From Lachnospiraceae bacterium KH1T2 (lineage in GTDB: Bacteria; Bacillota; Clostridia; Lachnospirales; Lachnospiraceae), in assembly GCA_900114405.1 (NCBI GenBank), contig FOSY01000003.1, positions 1 to 64,000 of the forward strand: 64,000 nucleotides of DNA, written 5' to 3'. Of the stretch, positions 17,807 through 25,953 are shown in pieces. The notes beneath the pieces were generated by a model. It did no database searches. It was not told the origin of the DNA and worked only from the letters and a program-made list of their open reading frames with translations. A program made the translations under genes and the position numbers. Every line of letters starts with the position of its first letter. Within the stretch, counting starts at the first letter, position 1.

Positions 17807-18682
17807 ATGGTAAATTATGCATATGCTAAAATTAATCTTGCACTAGATATCATCGGGCAGCGTGAAGATGGATATCATTTAGTGCGCATGATAATGCAAA
17901 CTCTGGACTTGCACGATGACGTGTATGTTGAACGTATTGAGCCAAAAGGAGAGGAGCAGACCATTACAATTCAGACAGATTCAGACCTTGTTAGTGACGA
18001 TAAACATAATCTTGGTTGGAAAGCTGCAAAATTAATGGTTGATGAATTCGGCATAACTGACGATATACATATTAGGATTGTCAAGAGGATACCTGTAGCT
18101 GCAGGTTTAGCCGGAGGAAGCTCGGATGCTGCAGCTGTAATGCGCGGTATCAATGCAGAGTTTAATCTGGGACTTTCTGATGAAAAGCTTCAAGAGCTTG
18201 GCGTCAGGCTTGGGGCAGATGTTCCGTATTGCATAAAAGGCGGAACGATGCTTTCTGAAGGAATTGGAGAAATCCTTACAGAGATCAGGCCTGCTTTGAA
18301 AGATATATATTGTCTTTTGGCTAAGCCGAAGGAAGGGGCTTCTACAAAGGAAGTTTACCAGAGGTATGATTCGTTAGATCATCATGTGCATCCTGATGTA
18401 GATGCGATGATTAAAGCTATAGAGGGACAAAATATAAAGGGTATTATCAATAATTTAGGTAACGTTCTGGAGGATGTTACCATTTCGATGTTGCCTGTGG
18501 TGGGCGACATCAAGATGAAAATGCTTGAATCGGGCGCTGAGGGCACTCTTATGAGTGGCAGCGGGCCTACGGTTTTTGGTATTTTCAGCAGCAAAGAAAA
18601 AATGCAACAAGCAGCTGCTGTGATAAATAGAAACTTTGCTGATACTGAAGTGATCAGTACAGTTTTATTTAGTAAATCATAG
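17807..18682 (+). CDS. ispE: 4-diphosphocytidyl-2-C-methyl-D-erythritol kinase
   Basis: 291 residues. The GHMP-kinase motifs are present: YAKINLALDI near the N-terminus, the ATP-binding loop PVAAGLAGGSSDAAA near residues 92-106, and the third motif MSGSGPTVFG near 250. It phosphorylates CDP-methylerythritol in the non-mevalonate isoprenoid pathway and works in the cytosol. The ATG at 17807 is the only in-frame start near the AKIN motif. The 25 bases before it contain no purine-rich ribosome site. It is followed by a GntR regulator and DUF1934, a common clostridial order. Confidence 0.93.
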   Translation: MVNYAYAKINLALDIIGQREDGYHLVRMIMQTLDLHDDVYVERIEPKGEEQTITIQTDSDLVSDDKHNLGWKAAKLMVDEFGITDDIHIRIVKRIPVAAGLAGGSSDAAAVMRGINAEFNLGLSDEKLQELGVRLGADVPYCIKGGTMLSEGIGEILTEIRPALKDIYCLLAKPKEGASTKEVYQRYDSLDHHVHPDVDAMIKAIEGQNIKGIINNLGNVLEDVTISMLPVVGDIKMKMLESGAEGTLMSGSGPTVFGIFSSKEKMQQAAAVINRNFADTEVISTVLFSKS

Positions 18683-18738
18683 TAAAGCGTGTCTGCAATA
18701 ATGCAGGGCACATCTTACTTTAGGAGGGTAGGATAAGT

Positions 18739-19458
18739 ATGACTAAGAAGGCTATGGAGTATGATTACACAAAAGAAGAAAATGATGCATTTCTTCCACT
18801 CAGAGACACTGTTTTCAATCAGTTGAGACTGCAGATTCTCCACGGAGAACTGAAGCCGGGTGAAAGATTGATGGAGGTTGCGTTAGCTGAGAGACTTGGT
18901 GTTTCAAGAACACCGGTAAGAGAAGCTATCCGCATGCTGGAGCAGGAGGGACTTGCTGTACTTCTTCCAAGAAGAGGTGCGCATGTTGCCAGCATCACAG
19001 AAAAGCAGCTCGAGGAGATGCTTGAAGTTCGTCGTACACTTGAGACATTTACTGTTAATGCAGCATGTTCAAGAATTACTTATGATGAGCTTAAAGAGCT
19101 TAGAAGTCTCAATGACGACTTTGCTGAAGCTGTTAAGGCTGGCGATGTTATCCGTATCGCTGAGACAGATACAACATTCCATGAAGCAATTGCCCGTTAT
19201 GCAGGCAATACAAAGATAGAGAGCATTCTTTATCGCCTTAAGGAGCAGATTTTCCGTTATAATTATGAATACCTCAAGGATACAGACGATTACGATCACC
19301 TTGTAACTGAGCACACAATGATCTGTGATGCATTCGAGCATGGCAGCAATGATCGTGCAGTTGAGGTCATCAAGCTTCACATCGATACACAGGAGCTTGG
19401 TATTTATTATCATCTTAAAAATGAAGATAAGGTCGAGGAGAAATACAACCGTAGATGA
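18739..19458 (+). CDS. GntR-family regulator with FCD effector domain
   Basis: 239 residues. The winged-helix DNA-binding domain (about 15-80) has the GntR pattern LRLQILHGELKPGERL and the recognition helix LAERLGVSRTPVREAIRMLEQ (reported here as two overlapping motifs). A helical FCD domain follows (about 90-225) with the metal-site residues expected of FadR/VanR relatives (DTTFHEAI and later histidines HTMICDAF, KLHID). The ligand is probably a small organic acid, but nothing in the context names it. GGAGGG lies 10 bases before the start, and it overlaps the next gene by 4 bases. Confidence 0.9.
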   Translation: MTKKAMEYDYTKEENDAFLPLRDTVFNQLRLQILHGELKPGERLMEVALAERLGVSRTPVREAIRMLEQEGLAVLLPRRGAHVASITEKQLEEMLEVRRTLETFTVNAACSRITYDELKELRSLNDDFAEAVKAGDVIRIAETDTTFHEAIARYAGNTKIESILYRLKEQIFRYNYEYLKDTDDYDHLVTEHTMICDAFEHGSNDRAVEVIKLHIDTQELGIYYHLKNEDKVEEKYNRR

Positions 19459-19865
19459 GTAAGGATGTTGTAGTTTCAGTCAGCGGTTTTCAAACCATCG
19501 GAGCAGAAAAGGACTCTGTTGAGATCGTTGCTAATGGCAGATATACAGATAAAAATGGTAAAGGTTACCTGCGCTTTGAAGAAAATTCAAAGGAGAACGG
19601 CGTGACCAAAACTGTCATAGTATTCGATGAAAAGTCAATGGAGGTGACACGTAAGGGAGCTGCACAGCTTCATATGACGTTCCTGCCCGGTCAGAAAACT
19701 ATGACGAACTATAATACACCATACGGTACTATGCTTATGGGAGTAGATACTAAAGAGTATTCTGCTGAAGTAAGCGAGGATTCTATTTGCCTCACCGTTA
19801 ATTATGCGTTAGAGATCAATCATGAATTTATTGCTGATTGCAAACTTATAGCAAAGGCAACATGA
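19455..19865 (+). CDS. DUF1934 (YwiB-like) beta-barrel protein
   Basis: 136 residues with an ATGA overlap with the regulator. The alternating strand pattern and the LHMTFLPGQKTMTNYNTPYGTM region (split here into LHMTFLPGQ and NTPYGTM) match the DUF1934 family, a calycin-like barrel conserved in Firmicutes near ispE and argS. Its function is not known. There is no signal peptide or membrane segment, so it is cytosolic. It forms one unit with the regulator and ends before a strong terminator. Confidence 0.8.
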   Translation: MSKDVVVSVSGFQTIGAEKDSVEIVANGRYTDKNGKGYLRFEENSKENGVTKTVIVFDEKSMEVTRKGAAQLHMTFLPGQKTMTNYNTPYGTMLMGVDTKEYSAEVSEDSICLTVNYALEINHEFIADCKLIAKAT

Positions 19866-19869
19866 AAGA

Positions 19870-19905
19870 TGATGCCCTGAAGTTTTTCTTCAGGGCATTT
19901 GTTTT
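19870..19905 (+). terminator. Terminator after the DUF1934 gene
   Basis: An 11-bp perfect stem ATGCCCTGAAG/CTTCAGGGCAT with a T-rich tail. Confidence 0.85.
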
Positions 19906-20025
19906 CTTTAATTTATGATGGTGCATGACGTAAGCAGCGAAGCTGCAGAGCAGTTTACTTTCAAATGGCGGCGCATGGTGCAAGCCATGCATGAGAGCTT
20001 AAAACATAAATGGATGAGATAAATT

Positions 20026-21018
20026 ATGATTAATGGTGCGGATATTGGATGGATCTCACAGCTTGAAAGTATGGGCTATGAGTATGTTGATAATGATGGC
20101 AATAAGAAAGATCCATTGGAACTTTTGAAAGGATTTGGGATAAATGCGATCCGATTACGCCTTTTTGTAGACCCGCCGGGTGACTTTTTCTGGGAAAAGA
20201 AAAAGGGAAAGCGCGTCATGCTTGGGCTTAGTGATAAGGCTCATGTGCTTAAAGATGCTAAGAGAGCTCATGATGCAGGAATGAAGCTTATGATAGATTT
20301 TCATTTAAGCGACCATTTTGCTGACCCTGAGTACCAGGATGTCCCTAAGCTGTGGGAAGCTGCAGATGATGTGTGGGCGTGGGGCTTGATACAGGAGCAT
20401 GTGGAAAGGTTTCTGGAAGCTCTTAAAGCTGAAGGCATCACTCCGGAATTTGTCCAGATCGGTAATGAGATCAATAATGGTATGCTCTGGCCAATTGGTA
20501 AATATCCTGAGGAAAAGCGCAATCTTGCTAAGTTTCTGAGCGCAGGGTATGAAGCAGTAAAGTCGATCTGCCCTGAGACGAAGGTGATAACACACCTTGC
20601 TGAAGGAAATGATAAAAAGCAGTTTGAGCAGTTCTTTGATGATATGCTGATACACTATGGTGCAAAAACAGACGTTATAGGTATGTCCTATTATCCATTC
20701 TGGCTTGGCAAGGATTATACGAAAAATATTAAAGACCTGACGATGAACATGATGAAATGCGCATCAAAGTATAAAAAGGATGTCATGATATGTGAGATCG
20801 GTGGACTTGAAGATGCTATAAAAAATACGGAAGAAATGATCAAGGTTGTCAAAAAGTCATTAGAGATGGTTCCGGAAAATCGCGGGCTCGGTATCTTTTA
20901 CTGGGAGCCGGGAGCGTGTGCAAAGATCCTTCCGGATCACTATCCGCTTTGCGCCTGTCGGCTTATAGATGATAAAAAATTGCAGTTTACAGACGTTATG
21001 AATGCGTTTAAGGAATAA
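20026..21018 (+). CDS. Cytoplasmic GH53 endo-beta-1,4-galactanase-like enzyme
   Basis: 330 residues, essentially only the GH53 (beta/alpha)8 catalytic domain. The acid/base glutamate lies in QIGNEINNG and the nucleophile glutamate in MICEIGG. MINGADIGWISQLE and NAIRLRLFVDPP at the N-terminus are classic for arabinogalactan endo-galactosidases. There is no signal peptide, and an in-frame TAA lies immediately before the start region, so the enzyme is cytosolic. Most family members are secreted, so it may process imported galacto-oligosaccharides. It is a single gene between two terminators and no sugar transporter is adjacent. Confidence 0.88.
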   Translation: MINGADIGWISQLESMGYEYVDNDGNKKDPLELLKGFGINAIRLRLFVDPPGDFFWEKKKGKRVMLGLSDKAHVLKDAKRAHDAGMKLMIDFHLSDHFADPEYQDVPKLWEAADDVWAWGLIQEHVERFLEALKAEGITPEFVQIGNEINNGMLWPIGKYPEEKRNLAKFLSAGYEAVKSICPETKVITHLAEGNDKKQFEQFFDDMLIHYGAKTDVIGMSYYPFWLGKDYTKNIKDLTMNMMKCASKYKKDVMICEIGGLEDAIKNTEEMIKVVKKSLEMVPENRGLGIFYWEPGACAKILPDHYPLCACRLIDDKKLQFTDVMNAFKE

Positions 21019-21020
21019 AA

Positions 21021-21052
21021 AGAGGGATGCCTACCGGCATCCCTCTTTCGCG
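21021..21052. terminator. Terminator behind GH53, possibly bidirectional
   Basis: The stem AAAGAGGGATGCC/GGCATCCCTCTTT separates GH53 from the converging membrane-protein gene. Confidence 0.8.
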
Positions 21053-21060
21053 GAATCAGA

Positions 21061-21609
21061 TCAAAGCGGCTTAGCACCGGCTTTTTTCTGAATATTTTCT
21101 TTGAACTGCTGGAATTTAGATTTTTTCTTCTGCTCCGGCTTAACAGTTGTGTTGCCGTGAACACCCTTTACATCGATGATGTGGATACCACCGCCAACAG
21201 TGGCTTTAACTTCCTTCTTTACAGGGATTGAATCATAAACTTCCTTGCGATCACAGATGAGTGTAACGATCTGTGACTGTACCTTTGTTGTAGGACCGCC
21301 TGTCATACGGCTCATCTTCTGTGAAGCCGGCATCTGATATCCGCCGATCTTTGCTTTAACAACCATTACTTTGATACGCTGTCTCCACTTAGGAATCTGT
21401 GAAGTGATCTCGTTAGGAAGACCAGCATCTTTGATCTTCATGATCTTTTTATCAATAACAAGAAGTGGGATGGTCATCTTAGTTGCTTCGATAGCAGCTT
21501 CGCCTTCCTCCTGCTTCTTCTGAAGTCGCTTTCCGAGAAAATAAAGAGCTACGATTGCAGCTATAAGTACCACCAATATAACTAATAAAACAATTGTCAC
21601 CGTGTTCAC
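21061..21609 (-). CDS. Single-pass membrane protein of unknown function
   Basis: 182 residues from a GTG start at 21609, chosen because AGGAGG lies 10 bases before it. A longer ATG-started frame (21633) runs through that ribosome site and adds only 8 residues. One N-terminal membrane helix (about 3-27) is followed by a coiled, basic and Glu-rich linker. A soluble domain contains LLVIDKKIMKIKDA and IPKWRQRIKVMVVKAKIGG, and the C-terminal tail is very basic (KKKSKFQQFKENIQKKAG). I recognise no family, though the domain looks like a small beta-sandwich. It is probably an intracellular membrane-tethered protein. It has its own promoter and converges on GH53. Confidence 0.65.
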   Translation of the reverse strand: MNTVTIVLLVILVVLIAAIVALYFLGKRLQKKQEEGEAAIEATKMTIPLLVIDKKIMKIKDAGLPNEITSQIPKWRQRIKVMVVKAKIGGYQMPASQKMSRMTGGPTTKVQSQIVTLICDRKEVYDSIPVKKEVKATVGGGIHIIDVKGVHGNTTVKPEQKKKSKFQQFKENIQKKAGAKPL

Positions 21610-21645
21610 TGAAATAAATCCTCCTAAAAACATAACATGAGAATA

Positions 21646-21674
21646 AGTTTAGCATATTTTTTTACTGTGGTAAA
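21646..21674 (-). promoter_or_regulatory. Promoter of the single-pass membrane protein
   Basis: On the minus strand TTTACC (21674-21669), 17-base spacer, TAAACT (21651-21646) with an extended TGC. It lies about 37 bases before the GTG start. Confidence 0.5.
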
Positions 21675-21694
21675 GCAAAAGAATAGCGGTATTA

Positions 21695-21723
21695 TGGACT
21701 GAAATAGGTTTTTGTGCTATAAA
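21695..21723 (+). promoter_or_regulatory. Promoter of the FKBP/trigger-factor lipoprotein
   Basis: TGGACT (21695-21700), 17-base spacer, TATAAA (21718-21723) with extended TGC, about 78 bases before the start. Confidence 0.5.
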
Positions 21724-21801
21724 TAAATATAACTGTGTATCCTGAGAAGTACATAAATAAATGTCTTTGATAGGGATCAGTATTTTCGGAGGAATATAAA
21801 A

Positions 21802-22896
21802 ATGAAAAGTTTATCAGTTTTGGCTGGTGTGGTTATCGGCGCAGCAGTGATGATGACAGGCTGCGGAAGCCATTCTTTGGATTCTGTAGATGCATCGAAG
21901 TATGTTACACTTGGTGAGTATAAGGGACTTACGGTATCTGTAAATGATACAACAGTTTCTGAGGGTGCTATAGAAGAGGCAATTAAGTCAGACCTTGAAA
22001 GCAAGGCAGTCCTTGAGCCTGTAACAGATCGAGCTGTAGAAGACGGTGATACAGTAAATATTGACTATGTTGGAAAGAAAGATGGAGAAGCTTTTGAAGG
22101 CGGCACAGCAAATGGTGCTGACCTCGTGATCGGTTCAAATACATATATTTCAGGCTTTGAGTCAGGACTTATCGGACATAATGCGGGTGAGTCAGTTTCA
22201 CTTAACCTCACTTTCCCTAAGGATTATCAGAGCGCAGAGCTTGCAGGACAGGATGTAGTGTTTGATGTAACTATTAATTCTATAAGCCAGAATGTAGTTC
22301 CTGAGCTTACTGATGAGCTGGCTTCACAGATCAACTCATCTGTTTCAACAGTAGAAGAGTATAAAGAGGCTGTTAAGAGCAAGCTTGAGGAGACAAAGCA
22401 GAATACAGCAAAATCAATGGTTTATTCTGATCTTCTTCAGCTGGCAAATGAAAATGCTACTATCGTTTCAGGCAATAAGCTTCCTAAGTGGCTTGTAAAG
22501 CAGAATGCTGATAATGAAAAAGCAAACTTTAATGCTAATTTGAGCACATATAACATCACTCTTGAGAAGTATCTCAGCAACTTCGGTATGACTGAAGAGC
22601 AGTTTAATGAAGAGATTCAGACATTCGCAGAGAATATCGCATCTCAGCAGCTTCTCGTAGAGGCAATCGCACAGGCAGAAAATATTAAGTTATCAAATGA
22701 CGATATTGAAAAGGCATATGAAGATTACGCAAAGAGATATTCATATACAAGTACAGATGATTTCAAGAAGAAAGTAAAGGAAAAGGGCGGCGAAGCAGCT
22801 TTTAAGGAGTCTGTACTCACAACAAAGGTTGAAGAGTTCCTTTTCAAGAATGCAAATATTACAAACCCTGAGATGGTTACATGGTCAGTTGAGTAA
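21802..22896 (+). CDS. Extracytoplasmic trigger-factor-like lipoprotein with FKBP domain
   Basis: 364 residues. A signal peptide ends in a lipobox-like sequence before Cys21 (MMTGC). Residues about 80-175 form an FKBP-type peptidyl-prolyl isomerase domain (DGDTVNIDYVG, GFESGLIGH, FPKDY). The rest (about 180-364) resembles the C-terminal arm-like chaperone domain of trigger factor (ELTDELASQIN, then a long helical segment). The ribosome-binding N-terminal domain of trigger factor is missing and is replaced by the lipoprotein signal. It probably folds secreted proteins outside the membrane, like PrsA but with an FKBP isomerase. GGAGG lies before the ATG. Next to asnS with a 17-base gap. Confidence 0.85.
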   Translation: MKSLSVLAGVVIGAAVMMTGCGSHSLDSVDASKYVTLGEYKGLTVSVNDTTVSEGAIEEAIKSDLESKAVLEPVTDRAVEDGDTVNIDYVGKKDGEAFEGGTANGADLVIGSNTYISGFESGLIGHNAGESVSLNLTFPKDYQSAELAGQDVVFDVTINSISQNVVPELTDELASQINSSVSTVEEYKEAVKSKLEETKQNTAKSMVYSDLLQLANENATIVSGNKLPKWLVKQNADNEKANFNANLSTYNITLEKYLSNFGMTEEQFNEEIQTFAENIASQQLLVEAIAQAENIKLSNDDIEKAYEDYAKRYSYTSTDDFKKKVKEKGGEAAFKESVLTTKVEEFLFKNANITNPEMVTWSVE

Positions 22897-22913
22897 TTTA
22901 AGGAGATAAGACA

Positions 22914-24308
22914 ATGGAAAAATTAGTAGAGGTCAGAGAACTTTTTAAGAACACCGATAAGTACATCGGAAAGAAGATCACAGTTGGCGGATGGATCCGT
23001 ACAAATCGTGACTCTAAAACATTTGGTTTTGCTGTTATCAGCGATGGTACTTTTTTTAACCCGCTTCAGATCGTATATCATGACAAGATGAGCAATTTTG
23101 CAGAGATCGCAAAGCTCAATGTAGGTGCTGCGATCATTGCTACAGGTGAGCTTGTGGCAACACCTGATGCAAAACAGCCTTTTGAGATCCAGGCAGAAGA
23201 AATTGCAGTAGAGGGAGCATCAACACCGGATTATCCGCTTCAGCCAAAGCGTCATACAATGGAGTTCCTTCGTACAATTACACACCTCAGACCTCGTACT
23301 AATACATTTCAGGCAACTTTCCGTGTAAGATCTCTCGTTGCATATGCAATTCACAGATTCTTCCAGGAGAGAGGCTTTGTTTACGTACATACTCCACTTA
23401 TCACAAGCTCTGACGCTGAGGGAGCAGGAGAAATGTTTCAGGTAACAACTCTTCCGCTCGACAATGTTCCGAAGACAGAAGATGGTGCAGTAGATCATAC
23501 ACAGGATTTCTTTGGAAAGCCAACCAACCTCACAGTTTCAGGACAGCTCAATGGTGAGACATTTGCGCAGGCGTTTAAGAAGATCTATACATTTGGACCT
23601 ACTTTCCGTGCAGAGAATTCAAACACTACAAGACATGCAGCTGAGTTCTGGATGATCGAGCCTGAGATCGCTTTTGCTGATCTTGAGGATGATATGCAGC
23701 TTGCAGAGGATATGCTTAAGTACATCATCAAGTACGTCCTTGACGAAGCACCGGAAGAGATGGAATTCTTCAATAAGTTCGTAGATAAGGGACTTCTTGA
23801 AAGACTTAACCATGTAATGAACTCTGACTTTGGCCGTGTTACATACACAGAGGCTGTCAAGATGCTTGAAGAGCACAATGATGAGTTCCAGTACAAAGTA
23901 TCATGGGGATGTGACCTCCAGACAGAGCACGAGCGTTTCCTTACAGAGAAGATCTTTAAGAGACCTGTATTCGTTACAGACTATCCAAAGGAGATAAAGG
24001 CATTCTACATGAAGGAGAATCCGGACGGAAAGACTGTTGCAGCTATGGACTGTCTTGTTCCTGGCATCGGTGAGATCATCGGTGGTTCTCAGAGAGAGGA
24101 CAACTATGATAAGCTTAAGAAGAGAATCGAAGAGCTTGGTATGAACGAGTCAGACTATGACTTCTATATGGATCTTAGAAAGTATGGCTCAACAAGACAT
24201 GCAGGATTTGGTCTTGGATTTGAGAGAGCAGTTATGTATGTTACAGGTATGGAGAATATCCGTGACGTACTTCCATTCCCACGTACAGTTGGTACATGTG
24301 ATCTTTGA
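22914..24308 (+). CDS. asnS: Asparaginyl-tRNA synthetase
   Basis: 464 residues. An N-terminal OB-fold anticodon domain (about 1-120) contains [15 protein letters not shown], followed by the class II catalytic domain with motif 2 ([15 protein letters not shown]) and motif 3 ([12 protein letters not shown]). The HLRPRT sequence near 122 is typical of AsnRS and distinguishes it from AspRS. It charges tRNA-Asn directly. AAGGAGA precedes the start. It lies 17 bases after the lipoprotein gene, so they may be co-transcribed. Confidence 0.95.
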   Translation: MEKLVEVRELFKNTDKYIGKKITVGGWIRTNRDSKTFGFAVISDGTFFNPLQIVYHDKMSNFAEIAKLNVGAAIIATGELVATPDAKQPFEIQAEEIAVEGASTPDYPLQPKRHTMEFLRTITHLRPRTNTFQATFRVRSLVAYAIHRFFQERGFVYVHTPLITSSDAEGAGEMFQVTTLPLDNVPKTEDGAVDHTQDFFGKPTNLTVSGQLNGETFAQAFKKIYTFGPTFRAENSNTTRHAAEFWMIEPEIAFADLEDDMQLAEDMLKYIIKYVLDEAPEEMEFFNKFVDKGLLERLNHVMNSDFGRVTYTEAVKMLEEHNDEFQYKVSWGCDLQTEHERFLTEKIFKRPVFVTDYPKEIKAFYMKENPDGKTVAAMDCLVPGIGEIIGGSQREDNYDKLKKRIEELGMNESDYDFYMDLRKYGSTRHAGFGLGFERAVMYVTGMENIRDVLPFPRTVGTCDL

Positions 24309-24317
24309 TAAATTACT

Positions 24318-24347
24318 ATTCGGGGTTTGCATATGCAGATCCCGAAT
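24318..24347 (+). terminator. Hairpin after asnS
   Basis: A long stem beginning ATTCGGG/CCCGAAT around a TGCATATGCA palindrome. There is no T-run behind it, so termination may be weak. A second hairpin (CAGGTCT 24355-24361 with AGACCTG 24391-24397) follows before the next gene. Confidence 0.5.
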
Positions 24348-24444
24348 ATTGCGTCAGGTCTCTTTTTGAGGTGGCGGATACTTTTCTGCGAGACCTGAAA
24401 TGTTGCTGTTAATAGAAGTTTACTGTGGGGGTAAACGGGGGAAA

Positions 24445-25848
24445 ATGATGAAAAAGAAGATATGTGTTCTGCTCAGCATAACACTTGCTTTTTGCATGGC
24501 TGTGGGCAGCTTTGCGAAGACAAAGACGGAACTTCAGAAGGAACAGGCAGAATCGCAGAAAAATCTTACTACGGCTGAAGGGAAAGTAGATGCGGCTGCC
24601 GAGGAAAAGCAGGATGCTGAAGCGTCTATGAATGAAGCTAAAAAGCAGCTTGTCGAAGTGCTTGCAAATGTAGATATAATTCAGGACGAGATCGGGAAAA
24701 AGACTGATGCTGTGAATGAAGCGCAGGAACAGTATGATACGGCATCGCAGAATGAAGCTGAACAGTATGAGGCGATCAAGAAGCGTATCCATTACATGTA
24801 TGTCAATGGCGGCGCACAGGCGTCATACTATGAGATATTCCTTAAAGCAGCAAGCTTTTCTGATCTTCTGAATAAGGCAGGCTACGCTGAGCAGCTTTAT
24901 GATTATGATAGAAAGCTTCTTGAAGGATATCGTGAGACTAAAGTCGCGACTAAAGAAACGAAAGAGCGACTGGTCGATGAGCTTAATGAAATGACTGAGC
25001 TTAAGGAGACTTATGAAGAGCAGTCGGATGAGCTGAATAAAACCATTGAGGAGCGAAAAGCGGTAGTAGAAGACTTTGATGCAGAGCTTGAAAGTGCAAA
25101 GGCGGAAGCTTCAAAGTATAAGGCTGAGATTGAGAGCCAGAATAAGGAAATCCGTAAGATAGCAGAAAAAGAAGCAGCGGAGGCGGCAAAGAAGAAGGCT
25201 GAGGCGGAGGCTAAGGCAAAGAAAAAAGCTGAGGAAGAAGCCAAAGCAAAGAAGAAAGCTGACGAAGAAGCAAAAGCAAAGAAAGACGCAGAAGAAGCTT
25301 CAAAGAAGAGTGCTGAAGAAGCCAGAAAGGCTGCTGAAGAAGCTGCGAAGAAAGCATCTGAGGAAGAAGCTGCAAAGAAGGAAGAAGAGGCGGATAGGGA
25401 AGAGCAGGAAGCTGAGAAGGAAGACGAAGATGCAGAGGATGAGAGTGAAGAGGAGCAGAAGGAGAGCAAATCTTCTTCTGGTTCTTCATCAAGTTCCGGC
25501 GGAAGTGCTACCGGAAGTGCGATAGCTGCTTATGCGCAGAAGTTCATCGGAAATCCATATGTTTCCGGAGGAACAAGTCTTACAAACGGTACAGACTGTT
25601 CAGGATTTACGATGTCCGTTTATGCGCACTTCGGAATCAGCATTCCAAGAAATTCCGGCGCACAGGCGGCTTCAGGTACAGCTGTTTCATATTCTGATGT
25701 CCAGCCGGGAGACATAGTGTGCTATCCGGGGCATGTCGGAATATATATCGGTAATGGATGCATAGTCCATGCTTCTACCGAAGCTACAGGTATCAAGGTC
25801 AGCCCGGCGACCTATCGTGCTATATCAACGATCAGAAGATTTGTATAA
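24445..25848 (+). CDS. Secreted coiled-coil NlpC/P60 peptidoglycan endopeptidase
   Basis: 467 residues from ATG 24445 (or 24448) behind GGGGG. The upstream in-frame start at 24400 puts charged residues before the signal peptide. There is a signal peptide (1-24), then a long coiled-coil (about 25-235) like PcsB/CwlO-type hydrolases, and an Ala/Lys/Glu repeat (about 235-340) made of units like AEEEAKAKKKA. A Ser/Gly linker precedes the C40 NlpC/P60 domain (about 357-467). The catalytic Cys385 lies in TDCSGF, with the histidine in PGHVGIYIG and the third polar residue in VHAST. It cleaves wall stem peptides, and the coil probably keeps it autoinhibited until FtsEX-like activation. FtsEX is not in the window. 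Confidence 0.9.
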   Translation: MMKKKICVLLSITLAFCMAVGSFAKTKTELQKEQAESQKNLTTAEGKVDAAAEEKQDAEASMNEAKKQLVEVLANVDIIQDEIGKKTDAVNEAQEQYDTASQNEAEQYEAIKKRIHYMYVNGGAQASYYEIFLKAASFSDLLNKAGYAEQLYDYDRKLLEGYRETKVATKETKERLVDELNEMTELKETYEEQSDELNKTIEERKAVVEDFDAELESAKAEASKYKAEIESQNKEIRKIAEKEAAEAAKKKAEAEAKAKKKAEEEAKAKKKADEEAKAKKDAEEASKKSAEEARKAAEEAAKKASEEEAAKKEEEADREEQEAEKEDEDAEDESEEEQKESKSSSGSSSSSGGSATGSAIAAYAQKFIGNPYVSGGTSLTNGTDCSGFTMSVYAHFGISIPRNSGAQAASGTAVSYSDVQPGDIVCYPGHVGIYIGNGCIVHASTEATGIKVSPATYRAISTIRRFV

Positions 25849-25852
25849 GCGT

Positions 25853-25895
25853 AAAAAAAGACATTCTGGAAGATTTCCGGAATGTCTTTTTGTTT
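25853..25895 (+). terminator. Terminator after the NlpC/P60 gene
   Basis: The stem AAAAAGACATTC/GAATGTCTTTTT is followed by TG and four more T's. It sits where the GH25 gene converges. Confidence 0.8.
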
Positions 25896-25953
25896 TACAG
25901 AGTGATAAGAATGTCGCATTATATCGTAAATGTCATGCTTCTAAAGATTTCTG

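Noticed and set aside
24400..24444. Upstream in-frame start for the NlpC/P60 protein
   Set aside because: It puts charged residues ahead of the signal peptide and ignores the good GGGGG ribosome site before 24445.
25130..25400. Repetitive coding stretch as a CRISPR or tandem DNA repeat
   Set aside because: The repeats are short codon-level Ala/Lys/Glu repeats in frame within a coiled coil, without direct repeats and spacers of constant length.
25011..25492. Long minus-strand frames opposite the NlpC/P60 coiled-coil region
   Set aside because: They are antisense shadows of the Ala/Lys/Glu repeat (rich in Ser/Phe or Leu). No ribosome site or promoter.
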